Notes under the pieces: generated by a model | Database searches by the model: none | Seen by the model: the letters and a program-made list of their open reading frames with translations, nothing else | What the model was told of the DNA's origin: nothing | Part shown: piece after piece, positions 1-10,839 of the stretch | Layout: every line of letters starts with the position of its first letter | Position numbering within the stretch: position 1 is the stretch's first letter | DNA from: Temnopleurus reevesii | Lineage: Eukaryota > Echinodermata > Echinoidea > Temnopleuroida > Temnopleuridae | Assembly (NCBI GenBank): GCA_036244855.1 | Contig: BQKZ01000291.1 | Span: forward strand, 30,914-72,035 | Direction of reading: 5' to 3' | DNA: 41,122 nucleotides | Position numbers and translations under genes: made by a program

Positions 1-1468
1 GCGATACCGACAAAGTCTGTTGAAAAGTGATCGCACTATTAGGTGTTTTCGGCCCGATTTATGCAATATGATTGATAAGATGTGCATGCAACTATTCCCA
101 GGTCTATCTTTCATTAGTTATCTAACTGTATACGTGTTCTTTTATGCATCGATGTAAGATCTATTTTTGTTAGGTACATAAGTAAACTGTGCAAATCAAT
201 GAAGTGAAACGAGGCAACGCACACAACATGTCGTCATCACCATTATGATCACATTTCCACCCCCTGCATTGGGAGGGGGCGGACAAATAATGTTTAGTGC
301 TTTTTATTATGGTAACGAGAGAGAATTTGACATTCACTTATCTGTATTTATGCTACATGTATATCAAGCCCTCGATTGAAGCCTGGTTGGTTTTCATCAA
401 GCTCTGGTCTTTAAAAAGATGATGTTCATAATGCAGTCAGTTTTTTTTTCATGTTGGCCCACAAACTCAATGTATTCACCTGTCAATAGACAACTGCATC
501 ACAATTTGCATACAGTTTTTCTAGACTACATAAACATTGTTGGCTTGTCCAACCCATCAAAACTATACCCATATTCTTTCTATTGAAATGCGATTATTTG
601 ACATCAGTTGAACATTATTTTAATATTTTGCATTTGACAAAGATAAATGAATACATGATGAAAAGTTGTCTATTCAGTACAAGATTCATCAACTAGAACC
701 ACGGCATGGCCGTAAAGTTGGGTATTTGCATATTCTGCTGAAATCTGCAGTCGGCTTATATGGTGTTCACACATGAAAAGAAGAGTCTACCAAAAATTGA
801 TATTTCTTCAACGGGAGCAGAATAATCATATGAACAGAACAAAATAAGTTTGAGGGAAATCGGAAATATAATAAGAAAATTATGAATGTTTAAATATTTA
901 GAAAAATGGTAATTGATGACGTCATAGTTGCACAACTATATAATATATTCATATCAATGTTATGAAGTGTTAATTTTCCCCAAAATATAATTTCTTAAAG
1001 CCTCTAACCCCAAATACACTGGTCTACAACAAATTTGTTGTCTGAAATTTTTAAGCCGATTTTCGATTAATCTGATGTGCTGGATCCAGAAATCACATTG
1101 GTTTCGCTCAATCAGATCAAGTTTTCGAGCTATCCCCGGCCACATGTTGTTTTTACGTTTTGTTCCCATTTTGGTTCGAAATGATTAGGCTAGATGATAT
1201 ACCTAACATTACGGTAATGTCGAAATATGGGTCACATTTACCTGACTATGTTATTATAGTGCTTTGGTTTATGCTGCAATCCGGATGGATGACTTCTTCC
1301 GCTATATCTTCGAGTATATAACTCAATTTCCGGTGTGTTATAGTTTTACAGAAGTCTACTTCTTTGTTCTCAGAAGCCTTATGAAATTGATATTCCTGGT
1401 ATGTGTGCTTCATCATTTCCTTGTAATTATAAGTTTTTTAGCATTTAATTTTTGCGCAGTATGATTAA

Positions 1469-1675
1469 GGCCGACTCACACCTTTGCGTTTCAAGCCCTT
1501 AACGCACAAAGACGCAGGTCTTACGGTGGACTGACGTTCGGCGTACGCTACTTGAACGCAAGCCGAACGTCAGTCTACCGTCTGATCCGCGTATGCTGTG
1601 CGTCCAGGGAGCGTTTTTAATTAAAAAACAAATGCTGGGCCGACGCAAACTAAAAACACAAAGGTATGAGTAGGC
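1469..1675. mobile_element. MITE, family 1 (GGCCGACTCACACC ends)
   Basis: Starts TTAAGGCCGACTCACACC and ends with the imperfect reverse complement (GGTATGAGTAGGC). The centre has a second palindrome, GACTGACGTTCGGCG... against ...GCCGAACGTCAGTC. There is no coding capacity. Two other copies lie at 6413-6650 and 8807-9035 and share the GGGAGCG(T/A/C)TTT and GCTGGGC(C/A/T)GACGCA blocks. Confidence 0.7.
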
Positions 1676-2776
1676 ATTTAGGTTACGAAATTGGCTGGGA
1701 AAACCCTATATGTTGATTGTACTGCTGAAAAAATGAAATAAAATGCACAGCAAATAGTGGTAGGCTCACGCCTACATGGACTGGTGTTCATATTGGTCAA
1801 CACTACAATTATATTCGAATTCCACTGCGGTTAGTTTAATTGGTGTTAAATCCATATATCGCGGTGTTAAAACAGTTTATTTTACGCCGTTTTTCAGTTT
1901 TAGAATAGAGTAAACCTAATTCATTCGTTCTTTGAAATGCTGGGCAAAGTTTACCCATCAATTTTTATTCCACACAACTATTGGTAAACAAAAAATGAGG
2001 CTCATTTTCTTTTCTGGTGTTAAAAAATATTAACACCAAGTCAATTTCATTAAGACCTTGGCTTCAGCTTAGTGTTGAATTGGACAATTTTTGTTTGCGC
2101 AATATAAATCCCAATTTTTCTTCATCTTATCATCTTTTGTAATGTGGTAGTTGTATATTGAGATTCCATCTGTATATGGAAATACATGGAGATTTCGATT
2201 TCAGTCGACGTGTCCCTCGTCAAAATCGACCGGAAATAGAAGTCATCACGTCCACTGCTTTCGTTCACACATTTCTAAAATTAATTTCGATTTCAGTCGA
2301 CTCGTTACAGATGACGTCATAATAGCACAGATCGCGTATGTGGGTTTAGCATAGATGAGTGAGCGAAAGCGAAAACCGGGAAATGCCTGCGACAGATCGG
2401 GATTTGGACGAGGGGCTCGTCAAAGATGAAACAGAGATGTGACGTAGCAATGCACATCTGCGCAAAATTATGACGTACATACGTCATGCAAATCAAAACT
2501 TGCTTCTTAAGCCCACTTAAGCACACGTTAAGATTAATTACGACCCGGGAAAGTGTCATAGTATCTCTCAGAAACGTTCAAACACATAGGAATTTGCATT
2601 GATGTTCTACATACTCAGAGTAATTATATAATCGAAAAAAAAAGTATGATGCAAGCTTTCTCGTCGGAAAGAACATCAAGTCTGCCCCGAGTCATAAGAA
2701 AGATAGAACAGTCGGGGCAGCTGGCTTACAATTGTTTAGGATTTGAAACTAATTTCCCTTTAGCCTACATCTGTAT

Positions 2777-2960
2777 AAAGGCCCGGACACACCAAACACG
2801 GCATGGCATCACGGCACGGTCTTTACGCGATGTCTCCCCTGTGATTGGTCAATTGTTGAACATCCTCTGCGCGGAGGAGCTCGCTGGCCAATGACAACCA
2901 AGATACTGCGTATAAACCGTGCCGTTATGCCGTGCCGTGTTTGGTGTGCTGGGGGCTTAA
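2777..2960. mobile_element. MITE, family 2 (CACACCAAACACGGC ends)
   Basis: About 183 bp with long terminal inverted repeats: left GGACACACCAAACACGGC, right GCCGTGTTTGGTGTGCTGG followed by GGGGCTTAA. The centre contains CTCCCCTGTGATTGGTC and GCGCGGAGGAGC, shared with the copy at 23927-24112. Non-coding. Confidence 0.8.
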
Positions 2961-3099
2961 AGGTGATTAACGCGTCGAAATCACAACTTTCCTATTCATA
3001 TGAGTTTTTGGAACAAGAATTAGGTCGATTTTATTTGTTAAAATGCCCACATTGAATGCTACGAAATATATACGATTTATTTCCCGAGTCGGGTCGTAA

Positions 3100-3228
3100 G
3101 GCCCCAGTCACATAGAGGCCCGGAGGCAACACGATTCAACACCATTCTTTGTTAATTCACAGATAAATGCCTCAGAACAAAGAGTCGTGTTGAATCGTGT
3201 TGCCTCCGGGGCCCTGTGTGACCGGGGC
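3100..3228. repeat. Near-perfect fold-back (hairpin) MITE
   Basis: Left arm 3100-3153 and right arm 3176-3228 are inverted repeats of about 53 bases with few mismatches and a 22-base loop. A shared core is CGGAGGCAACACGATTCAAC. The ends (TAAGGCCCCAGTCACA and TGTGACCGGGGCTAAA) resemble those of the other TAAGGC-type elements in the window. It lies about 75 bases before the gene A transmembrane exon. Confidence 0.75.
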
Positions 3229-3305
3229 TAAAGCGATTCGTAGCGTGTGCGATGAGATTCATGTATAACTTTGTCACCGCTGTATGTATTCATTAATTCT
3301 TGCAG

Positions 3306-3399
3306 GTAATTTCATGGTCCCAGTCTTGGCAGCCATTGGGGTGGTCGTTCTTCTGGTTCTCATTACAACACTAACTGTATCATGCTACTGTGTAAGACG
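3306..3399 (+). CDS. Gene A transmembrane exon
   Basis: In phase 1 the exon reads G-N-F-M-V-P-V-L-A-A-I-G followed by an unbroken Val/Leu/Ile/Thr segment and ends C-Y-C-V-R-R, a hydrophobic helix with a positively charged cytoplasmic stop-transfer end. The acceptor (TTAATTCTTGCAG) and donor (CG/GTATGTG) are good. Its length (94 nt) and phases (1 to 2) match the transmembrane exon at 20202-20292 (91 nt). Confidence 0.7.
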
Positions 3400-6045
3400 G
3401 TATGTGTTTGAATTGAAGCATTGTAAAATTGGAAGGAGATAGAAATTGTACAAAAATAATTTCCATTTCAAGCATTTACAATGGCTCTAGCACATAAAAT
3501 ATATCCCCTTCCCAGTTATAATCAGAACACGTATAATCAGAACTGATTAGAGTGCCGTAAAACTCTAAAAAAGAAGAAGAAGTTATTCTGGGAAGAAATG
3601 TAGAACGGGGTTGTTCGTAAGGTGTACATGATTATACGGACGACTGGCGATCCTCTCTTACACTTAATGATACCTCGGGTCTGTGTGTTGGCACCTGAAG
3701 AAGGGTCACCAGGGCGGTGTTTCACCAAGATAATACAGACTTTAAGAATGACTGGTATCTGATGCTGTGCGCAATGATTGATAATGTTGCTCGTATTGAG
3801 CGTAAAACTGATACCAGTCGTTCTTAGAGTCTTTCCTAACTTGGTGAAACACTTGTTCGTAGAGTCGTGCGTAGATCTTTGCAAAGCATTAGGAAACACA
3901 ACCCCGGCGTTGCATTGGAATGCTGAAGGACTGTAGTAAGCTCCTTTTTATATGTCTGCTAGAGCCATTGTAAATGATTGAATTGGGAGTTTCTTTGTTC
4001 TTTGATTTCACAGTGAAGATGTTGTCGGCAAACATTTGTGCAAAATTCTACGACAGTGCCATGTCCGTTACGCCCCAAAATGACGATATCTTTTTAATTA
4101 TTCACTGAAATTCATCAAAATTCACTACGTATGAATCGGATAGTATGACATGCAAAGTAAATTTTATGGAATTTCATCAAGATATGCTCAGGTCATTAGC
4201 GTAACGATAACAAAGCCATGGAATTGCCGATTTGCGTTAATAGACAACTATAACGACCGTTGATTGAATTACTTAGACGATCCCCATGCGTAGAAGACAC
4301 GTTTGACTTACGCTATCATGTGCGTACGTTGAACAAAAGTCGAACGTATGGATCATCAGTCCAGCGTCTTCCCTCGGTCTTCCTGCGCAAATGGAAGTAT
4401 GGAACGTCAACTGAAATACGCTTGCTTGCGATACGTTAGCAGTATGCGCAAATGGTTGATAAAGCTATAAACAGTCGTAAATTTGCTGTCCACTTTGTCT
4501 GCATGGCAGTTCAATCAAGATTTTAAAGCGACACTGTCGCAGCTACGAAAGGGCGCTTGTGAACATGCACGCATATGCTCCCCGCCATTTGTGTAACGGA
4601 GAATGGCAACAGAAGGAGCTGTATTATATGTTCTTATGGTCGCCCTATTATGGTTGCGACAGAACAACACATGTGTTTAGTATTTGGAGTACCACTAACA
4701 GAATTCATTTCATATTAGAACGTTCTAATCTGGAGGAATTACAATTTCCAAAATGCTTTTAATATGAATATTTTTAACAGACCCAAATCATGGAAAATAA
4801 TACGAAGTCAACAGTCTTTCAATCGAATTTCAATCTTCATCCATCAATGATGTATTCTGTGGCATAAAAATTTCAGTACTCACTTGGACTATGAATAGTT
4901 CATTAACTAATCCGAATTTACTGTTTTGGGCTAAATATTTTTTTCTATTATGGCTGCATGAACGTTTTGAATTACATGCCGGTAATATTGAACGATCGAC
5001 CTTTGGCATTTAAATTACTTAAAGTTACAAACATTCCTTGACATTTTTTGCCGTTTTTTTTTTAATCTATGTATCCAACAGACGAAGAACAAGACCATTG
5101 AAGGCAGATCACCAGGTCTTATCCCACCTCTACACTTCACCCGACGACCTCAATCCCGTCACGTCCCCTGCCCAAGCAACCGGGCCCGCCGCTGCCATCC
5201 CGATGGTCCAAGTCTCCAGCAACAATCGCGCTAACGACTCCCCTAGTCTAGGACACATTTACCACGAATACCGCGAAGACTCTGATTACGACACCGTCGG
5301 GCAAGTTGGCGGCATCGCGGCCGCCGCTTCCCCGGCGAGAGGCCCGTCACCTCGCATCGCCCGACATGCTTACTCTATCGCTGCAGCAGGAGACATTAGA
5401 AAGAAGAATGATGCTGTCGCGTACTGCCAGATCGAAGACGACTACGCAATGGCGGATGCCGCCGACAACGAGTACGCAAATTTTCAGGAGGACGGCGCGG
5501 GTAATTCCAGTCCCGACGGATATTTAGAGGTGCTACCCGATAAACCATTTTATATGACGACTATTGAGAATAATCAGAAAAAAACTGTCGCAAACGGCTA
5601 TCACAGATACCTGCCTATGCGCGCATGCACGACAAGTGCGATCGATAACAAACCGCGAATGCCACCAGTCGCTATGTCAAAAGACGACAATTTAGACGCT
5701 AAGGCGCATGCGTACGCCAACTTACCCGATGAACATCTCTCGGCAAAAACGACTGGGGAAGCATCCCATCGCAGGAAACGTGACGTCACAATGGATGACA
5801 CCTGTTACGAGGAGATGTCCGCTGAAAGTAACGATAATAACGTCAACGAAGTGGTGTACGAAGTCAAGTTAGAACGCGGTGGTCGTTCCGTGGTTGGTGC
5901 GGAGAGTGGTGGTCATCGACGTCAAGTGATAAAGCCGAAAGTTGCTCCAAAGAAAAAGAGAAACAAACAAAATGGAATAAAACAGGATAATGCGTATATG
6001 AACGGAACATATGACAAATATTCGATTTTTGGAACAAATCAGTAA
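3306..6045 (+). CDS. Gene A: 3' end of a transmembrane receptor with a tyrosine-rich tail (partial; join 3306-3399, 5082-6045)
   Basis: Two exons can be joined in frame. Exon 3306-3399 follows a TTCTTGCAG acceptor in phase 1 and ends at a GTATGTG donor in phase 2; it encodes about 25 hydrophobic residues followed by Cys/Arg residues, a type I membrane anchor. Exon 5082-6045 follows a TCCAACAG acceptor, completes the split Arg codon and runs to TAA at 6043-6045, giving a 320-residue cytoplasmic tail. I see no signal peptide, ectodomain or stalk exon in 1-3305, so the gene starts outside the window. The same phases, a DSPSL motif near the membrane and an EVVYE motif make it a paralogue of the CUB receptor at 12438-22277; a CUB ectodomain is therefore inferred, not seen. 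The tail has 18 tyrosines, including YxxM and YxN motifs typical of SH2 docking sites. A role in phosphotyrosine signalling at the plasma membrane is an inference. Confidence 0.72.
3400..5081 (+). other. Gene A last intron
   Basis: Intron between the transmembrane and tail exons. It holds the nested inverted-repeat element at 3473-3976. I see no coding exon in it. Around 4280-4450 there are short palindromic motifs (for example GTACGTTGAAC) resembling the inner part of the MITE family at 1469-1675, but no clear ends. Confidence 0.6.
3473..3976. mobile_element. Nested inverted-repeat element in the gene A intron
   Basis: Perfect 20-base inverted repeats (CATTTACAATGGCTCTAGCA) lie at 3473-3492 and 3957-3976. 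Inside are a weaker pair CGGGGTTGT/ACAACCCCG and a central MITE at about 3714-3853 whose arms, starting GTGTTTCACCAAG, are about 45 bases long and imperfect. No transposase open frame is present. Confidence 0.65.
5082..6045 (+). CDS. Gene A last exon: tyrosine-rich cytoplasmic tail
   Basis: Open for 320 residues from the acceptor to TAA at 6043-6045. The tail is hydrophilic, begins with a basic juxtamembrane stretch (RRRTRPLK) and contains 18 tyrosines. Candidate docking motifs are EYANF (codon at 5473), AYANL (5713) and AYMNG (5995), which fit the Grb2-type YxN consensus, and RYLPM (5608) and CYEEM (5806), which fit the PI3-kinase p85 YxxM consensus. NEVVYEV (Tyr codon at 5857) matches the EVVYE motif of the neighbouring paralogue. 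A basic cluster KPKVAPKKKRNK near the C-terminus resembles a nuclear localisation signal. GC content is clearly higher than in the flanking DNA, as expected for a real exon. I recognise no globular domain. Confidence 0.78.
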
Positions 6046-6412
6046 TGTTACCAATCCAAATAAGTTTTGTATTATTCTATATCTGACTCCTAACGAATAG
6101 TACTCGAGTTACTGTATCGGTATCTACCAAAGACGCACAATCACCATCATCTGCTTATCGCGTACGATTAGGGTTAGGCGTCGAGTACTTTAGTTTTGGA
6201 AATGTGATTTGGAGACTAGATTTCAAGGTGTTCCAATTTGAGTTTATCAACAGTATTACATTTCCTTTTTTTTTTTTTTTTAGTTTTAAGTGACTTGTCG
6301 TAACCGTAGAGGGCTCTCAGGAGATGGTACACTAAAGGTCCCTCTATTGATTGAGCTGTGGTAAACCATGATTTGAAGCCATTTCAAAAATTTCAAAATG
6401 CTATGCACATCT

Positions 6413-6650
6413 AAAGGCTTACACACACCTTTACGTTTTCATCATGCGTCGGCCCAATTAAAAACGCTCCTTGTACGCACAGCATACGCAGATCAGATGT
6501 TCGACTGACGTTAGGATTGCGCTCAACGAGCGGACGCCAAGCGCTAATCCACCGTATATGACCTGTGTCTTTCTGCGTCAAGGGAGCGATTTTAATTTCC
6601 AAAAAGCTGGGCAGACGCAGGTTAAAACACAAAGGTGTGAGTGGGCCTTA
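6413..6650. mobile_element. MITE, family 1
   Basis: Left end TAAAGGCTTACACACACC; right end GGTGTGAGTGGGCCTTAA, whose reverse complement gives TTAAGGCCCACTCACACC. The internal blocks GGGAGCGATTTTAAT and GCTGGGCAGACGCAGG match the copies at 1469-1675 and 8807-9035. It is non-coding and lies just downstream of gene A. Confidence 0.7.
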
Positions 6651-7074
6651 ATCGGTTCTGTCGTTGTGAATAGAAGAGTAACTGTCGTGTGATTGGTAGA
6701 AAATGATAAACCAATTAACAGTTGTTTAAAATGGTTTTGTCCACGTCGTAAGTTTATCATGTAGTGACGCTATAGGTACACCATGAAGATAAGCAAGCCA
6801 TGTCCCATAAGAATGAATAATCAGAAAGTTTAAATCTATTGCTTAGTTGCGCATGAGCACGCAGCCCATTAAACATCTTGCGTATAAACGAATATTAACT
6901 TGTTTGACGGATAATTAATTCATTGGTCACTTTCTGGAATTACAATGGCGATGAGAAACTACGGGTTCACAAGTGCCCTCTAGTAACTTTGACGGGACCC
7001 CTTTAAGAGGGGTTACGGCCAAGGTGTAAATGAGCTTATTTCAAGAGGTATACTCTCGGAATTTGGTGGTGGTG

Positions 7075-7080
7075 AATAAA
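7075..7080 (+). terminator. Candidate poly(A) signal of gene A
   Basis: First AATAAA that I find downstream of the gene A stop codon, about 1 kb after it. The implied 3' UTR would include the MITE at 6413-6650. In AT-rich DNA such hexamers also arise by chance. Confidence 0.2.
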
Positions 7081-7738
7081 AAAAATGTACTTCCGAAAAA
7101 AAAACTAAACTAAATTAATTATGCGACTACTTGTCTTATGGAGAAGAGATTGAAGTGAAACGAACTCACGTATTCACAAATTGTGTTACATGCATGAAAC
7201 AAATTTTGTACGAAATGTGGAAAAGTATTATTGCATTTATACTGGAATATTCTGGTTTGCATATCAGAACCAGGGGCCAACCAAACGTCACTTATACGGA
7301 TTTTGAATTCCCATTTTTTTTTGTGTGTGAGAAGGTCTGCAGGTGATAAAAAGACGAGTATGTCGTAATTTAAAGGAAGATTTTATTCAAACATTCAATA
7401 TACTTTTAAATTGATTCGTTATGAACATTGCATTATGTGAATACTGTTACTGCAGCTCACAAAACAATCACATATCTCTGGAAGTTGTTCCTTATCTCTA
7501 TACTGGCAAGATTATCAGAATTAAGTATTTATAAAGTACCAACATGATTCGACAAAAATTTGGAATCTAAATTGCGCAATACTAGATGAATATGAAAATG
7601 AATGAAAGAATAATGAAGACAATGTCATTTTATTAAATTTGGAATGTAAATAATCATACATTTTATTACATCTCGGTGTTAAGAATCACTATTGGTTTCG
7701 TCCTGACAGTTCGTAGTGTGAAAAGGACCGAAAGATGT

Positions 7739-7878
7739 AAAGATAGAAGTGGGTGGGAGGGAAAGAGGGAGAGAGAGAGAGGGGGAAATGGGGGAGGGGT
7801 GTTCAGGCCGAGAGGTCGGCACACCATAAGGAAGAGGCGGTAGTGATGAGAAGAAGAGCAATCGTGGAAAGAGAGAAA

Positions 7879-7955
<77 letters not shown>

Positions 7956-7969
7956 GGACGGGGGGATTC
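7739..7969. repeat. GA-rich purine tract
   Basis: The plus strand is almost entirely A and G, with long (GA)n runs at about 7885-7956 interrupted by GATA units. On the minus strand this gives a low-complexity Ser/Leu open frame that is not a gene. Confidence 0.9.
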
Positions 7970-8070
7970 AGAAAGATTGTTCAATGTTCGTATATGGAAT
8001 TACTATTTTCATATTCTCATCTTAAAATGCGGAAGACTGATTGAAATGGTCCTTTTTTAACGTCTCCTTT

Positions 8071-8138
8071 CTGTAGGGGATTCGAACCGCCAATAGTTCT
8101 TATTCATGGAGCAGACGCACTTACCACCACGCCAAACA
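8071..8138 (-). repeat. tRNA-like sequence (SINE head or tRNA pseudogene)
   Basis: Read on the minus strand there is an A-box-like GTGGTGGTAAGTGCGTC and a B-box GGTTCGAATCCCC about 30 bases apart, the layout of a tRNA or a tRNA-derived SINE promoter. The T stem does not pair well and no clear acceptor stem is visible, so it is unlikely to be a functional tRNA gene. No SINE body is recognised downstream. Confidence 0.4.
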
Positions 8139-8806
8139 TGCCTGGTCATGTGAGGGGTTTGGGGAGGGGTCGCATAGTGCATTGATCTTTACATGGGACA
8201 AACTTGCCATTTATCCACCACCTTGTATTTTGGAACCAATATAGAGAGACAAACCTTGGAAATAATGCGATTGGAAAGATTACGAATCGAAATGTAGTCC
8301 GTGTACAGAGATTTTTTCAAATTTTGTATTTACATTACGTAACATCGTTTTCGTATCGGTTTGTATACCTATCGATACGGTCCCTTGATTACACACAAGT
8401 AATCATGACGCATGTTATCCGAATTATTGTTCTGTAGGTAGCTACTGTCAGCTCGAGAAACAAATCTATTTCCTGATAAGGAATAGTTGACAACTTGGTT
8501 TTAGGCTATTTTCAGGTTTTTATGGTGGTAAAATCTTGCACTGCTCTAATTAAATGTAAACACTAAAGATACAGTAAAATTCAATACGGTGGTGCCAATA
8601 CTTGGAGAAGGGAGTTGGGATCTTGCTTGGAGTGTGTGCTAAAGCAATTTCTGGAAATGCTTGGAAATATCTTCACAGAGTCTACACCTATAGGAGGAGC
8701 AGAAAATTACATCGTCAATGAACGGTATATCATATTTTATTTGTGATATTACATGCGGAAATCGGTGAGTTCTCTTCGAATCATTCGTTTATTTCTTTTT
8801 CTCTAA

Positions 8807-9035
8807 TGGCCGACTCACATCTTTGCGCTTTTAGTCTGTGTCGGCCTAGTGTTTTTGAAAATTGAAAACGCTCCCAGAACTCACGTACACGCAGGTCATA
8901 CGGTGGACAGACGTTCTGCGTACGCTCCTTGAACGTAAGCCAAACGTCAGACAAGCATACGTTCTGCGCTCGGGGAGCGCTTTTAATAACCTGCTGGGCT
9001 GACGCAGGCCAAAAAAACGCAAAGGTATGAGTCGG
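8807..9035. mobile_element. MITE, family 1
   Basis: Left end GGCCGACTCACATCTTTGCG; right end CGCAAAGGTATGAGTCGG, an inverted repeat of it. The inner sequence, including CGGTGGACAGACGTTC and GCTGGGCTGACGCAGG, matches the other two copies. No open frame of substance. Confidence 0.7.
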
Positions 9036-10291
9036 TTTTCCCAACCAATTTCCTCCTATCCTCAAACGATCTAACTTTTTTGAGCATTCAATTTCGCCAA
9101 AATCACGTGCGCACCCTACAAATTGATTATGCGCGAAATCAAATACTCGGAATGTAAAATAATTTGAAAATAGATTGAAATTATTTGGGAGAGCGTATAG
9201 TGAGAGAACATTCTGACGCTGTAGTCTGTATTTGTCTGAATGAAAATGAATTTATAGAGAAATGCAAGTGAAGAATTTCATTTCATTTAGGAGTGACCAG
9301 AGAATTCTCTAGAATGTTGCTTAATTTTCGCAGAAGCCAATACTATGAAGATTAATAATTTCAAGCGTTTACGTGGTCAATTTCATAATCAAGTTATTTA
9401 ATTACTATTAGTCTTCATTTGATCATTAACAACATATTTTCATCGGGATAATGTACGCATCAAGGAATGTATTAATTTTATTCTGTTTGTAGCTTGAATA
9501 TGTTACCTGCATCGCCTTTGAAATAATTAAGAATTGATGGGGAAACTGAGAAGAAATAAAAATACAAAATTTGGTTTCATATGCGCATACAAATCTCATT
9601 CAATTTAAACTACATTCACTGCCATTTGTTATCCTACGTTTGTCATCAATATACTTCTTTCCTCATTCATTCCTTTAACAATTTTATATTTTGTCAATAT
9701 GGGCATGGCATTGCATATGTTGCCCTACAGTTATAGATTAGTTATTTTATGTTTATATGTTTCTCTTTTGCTTCTTCGTTAACCGCAATTCTAGAGGCAT
9801 TTTGTGTTGTACTCTGTAAGAAAAACATTGTTACATGTATACATATAATTCATTAATAGCCATCTCTTTCATTCAAGCGTAAATGGTAAAGGTTATTGTT
9901 GTTGTTCCTCATGGTTTCCGTTCAATTTATTCGTTTCCATTTACACAGATATTGACATTTTAAGCTTTTAATATTCCTTTGAAATTAATGTACGTTTATA
10001 GTAAGTATCGGTTTTGCGCCTGGGTTGATGTATATCATTTTGAAAGGCCATCGGTTTAAGAAACGGTGCAATTTAATTAAATGTTTTTCTTCATCTTTCC
10101 TGAGTTGTGGCGGCCGGTAACCTTTCGAACCGCCCCTTGCCTTAAAGCCCAAGTAAAGTTTTGGTAAAGATTAAAGAAATGTAAATTTTGGGGATGTATA
10201 CCATGACATATAGTTTGTATACACATTTCAAGATCATAGCATAATTTTCTACGAGCGAATTCTTTTGAAAATTTGAATTTGACCGTTAAAT

Positions 10292-10839
10292 NNNNNNNNN
10301 NNNNNNNNNNNNNNNNNNNNNNNNNNNNNNNNNNNNNNNNNNNNNNNNNNNNNNNNNNNNNNNNNNNNNNNNNNNNNNNNNNNNNNNNNNNNNNNNNNNN
10401 NNNNNNNNNNNNNNNNNNNNNNNNNNNNNNNNNNNNNNNNNNNNNNNNNNNNNNNNNNNNNNNNNNNNNNNNNNNNNNNNNNNNNNNNNNNNNNNNNNNN
10501 NNNNNNNNNNNNNNNNNNNNNNNNNNNNNNNNNNNNNNNNNNNNNNNNNNNNNNNNNNNNNNNNNNNNNNNNNNNNNNNNNNNNNNNNNNNNNNNNNNNN
10601 NNNNNNNNNNNNNNNNNNNNNNNNNNNNNNNNNNNNNNNNNNNNNNNNNNNNNNNNNNNNNNNNNNNNNNNNNNNNNNNNNNNNNNNNNNNNNNNNNNNN
10701 NNNNNNNNNNNNNNNNNNNNNNNNNNNNNNNNNNNNNNNNNNNNNNNNNNNNNNNNNNNNNNNNNNNNNNNNNNNNNNNNNNNNNNNNNNNNNNNNNNNN
10801 NNNNNNNNNNNNNNNNNNNNNNNNNNNNNNNNNNNNNNN
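10292..10839. other. Assembly gap (548 Ns)
   Basis: An unbroken run of N. Open frames reported across it are artefacts. The flanks on both sides are AT-rich and non-coding. Confidence 1.

Larger units (their letters stand above)
1..3305. other. Upstream or intronic DNA of gene A, no exon recognised
   Basis: AT-rich DNA whose short open frames show no domain and no good exon boundaries. It contains the MITEs at 1469-1675, 2777-2960 and 3100-3228. Around 1830-2075 there are repeated GGTGTTAA motifs like those at 25.9 and 30.9 kb. Around 2190-2340 the sequence TTCGATTTCAGTCGAC occurs twice and is followed by TGACGTCAT, probably an old transposon fragment. It is most likely intron sequence of gene A. 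Confidence 0.5.

Noticed and set aside
7679..7984. Ser/Leu-rich 101-residue frame on the minus strand
   Set aside because: Low-complexity translation of the GA tract.
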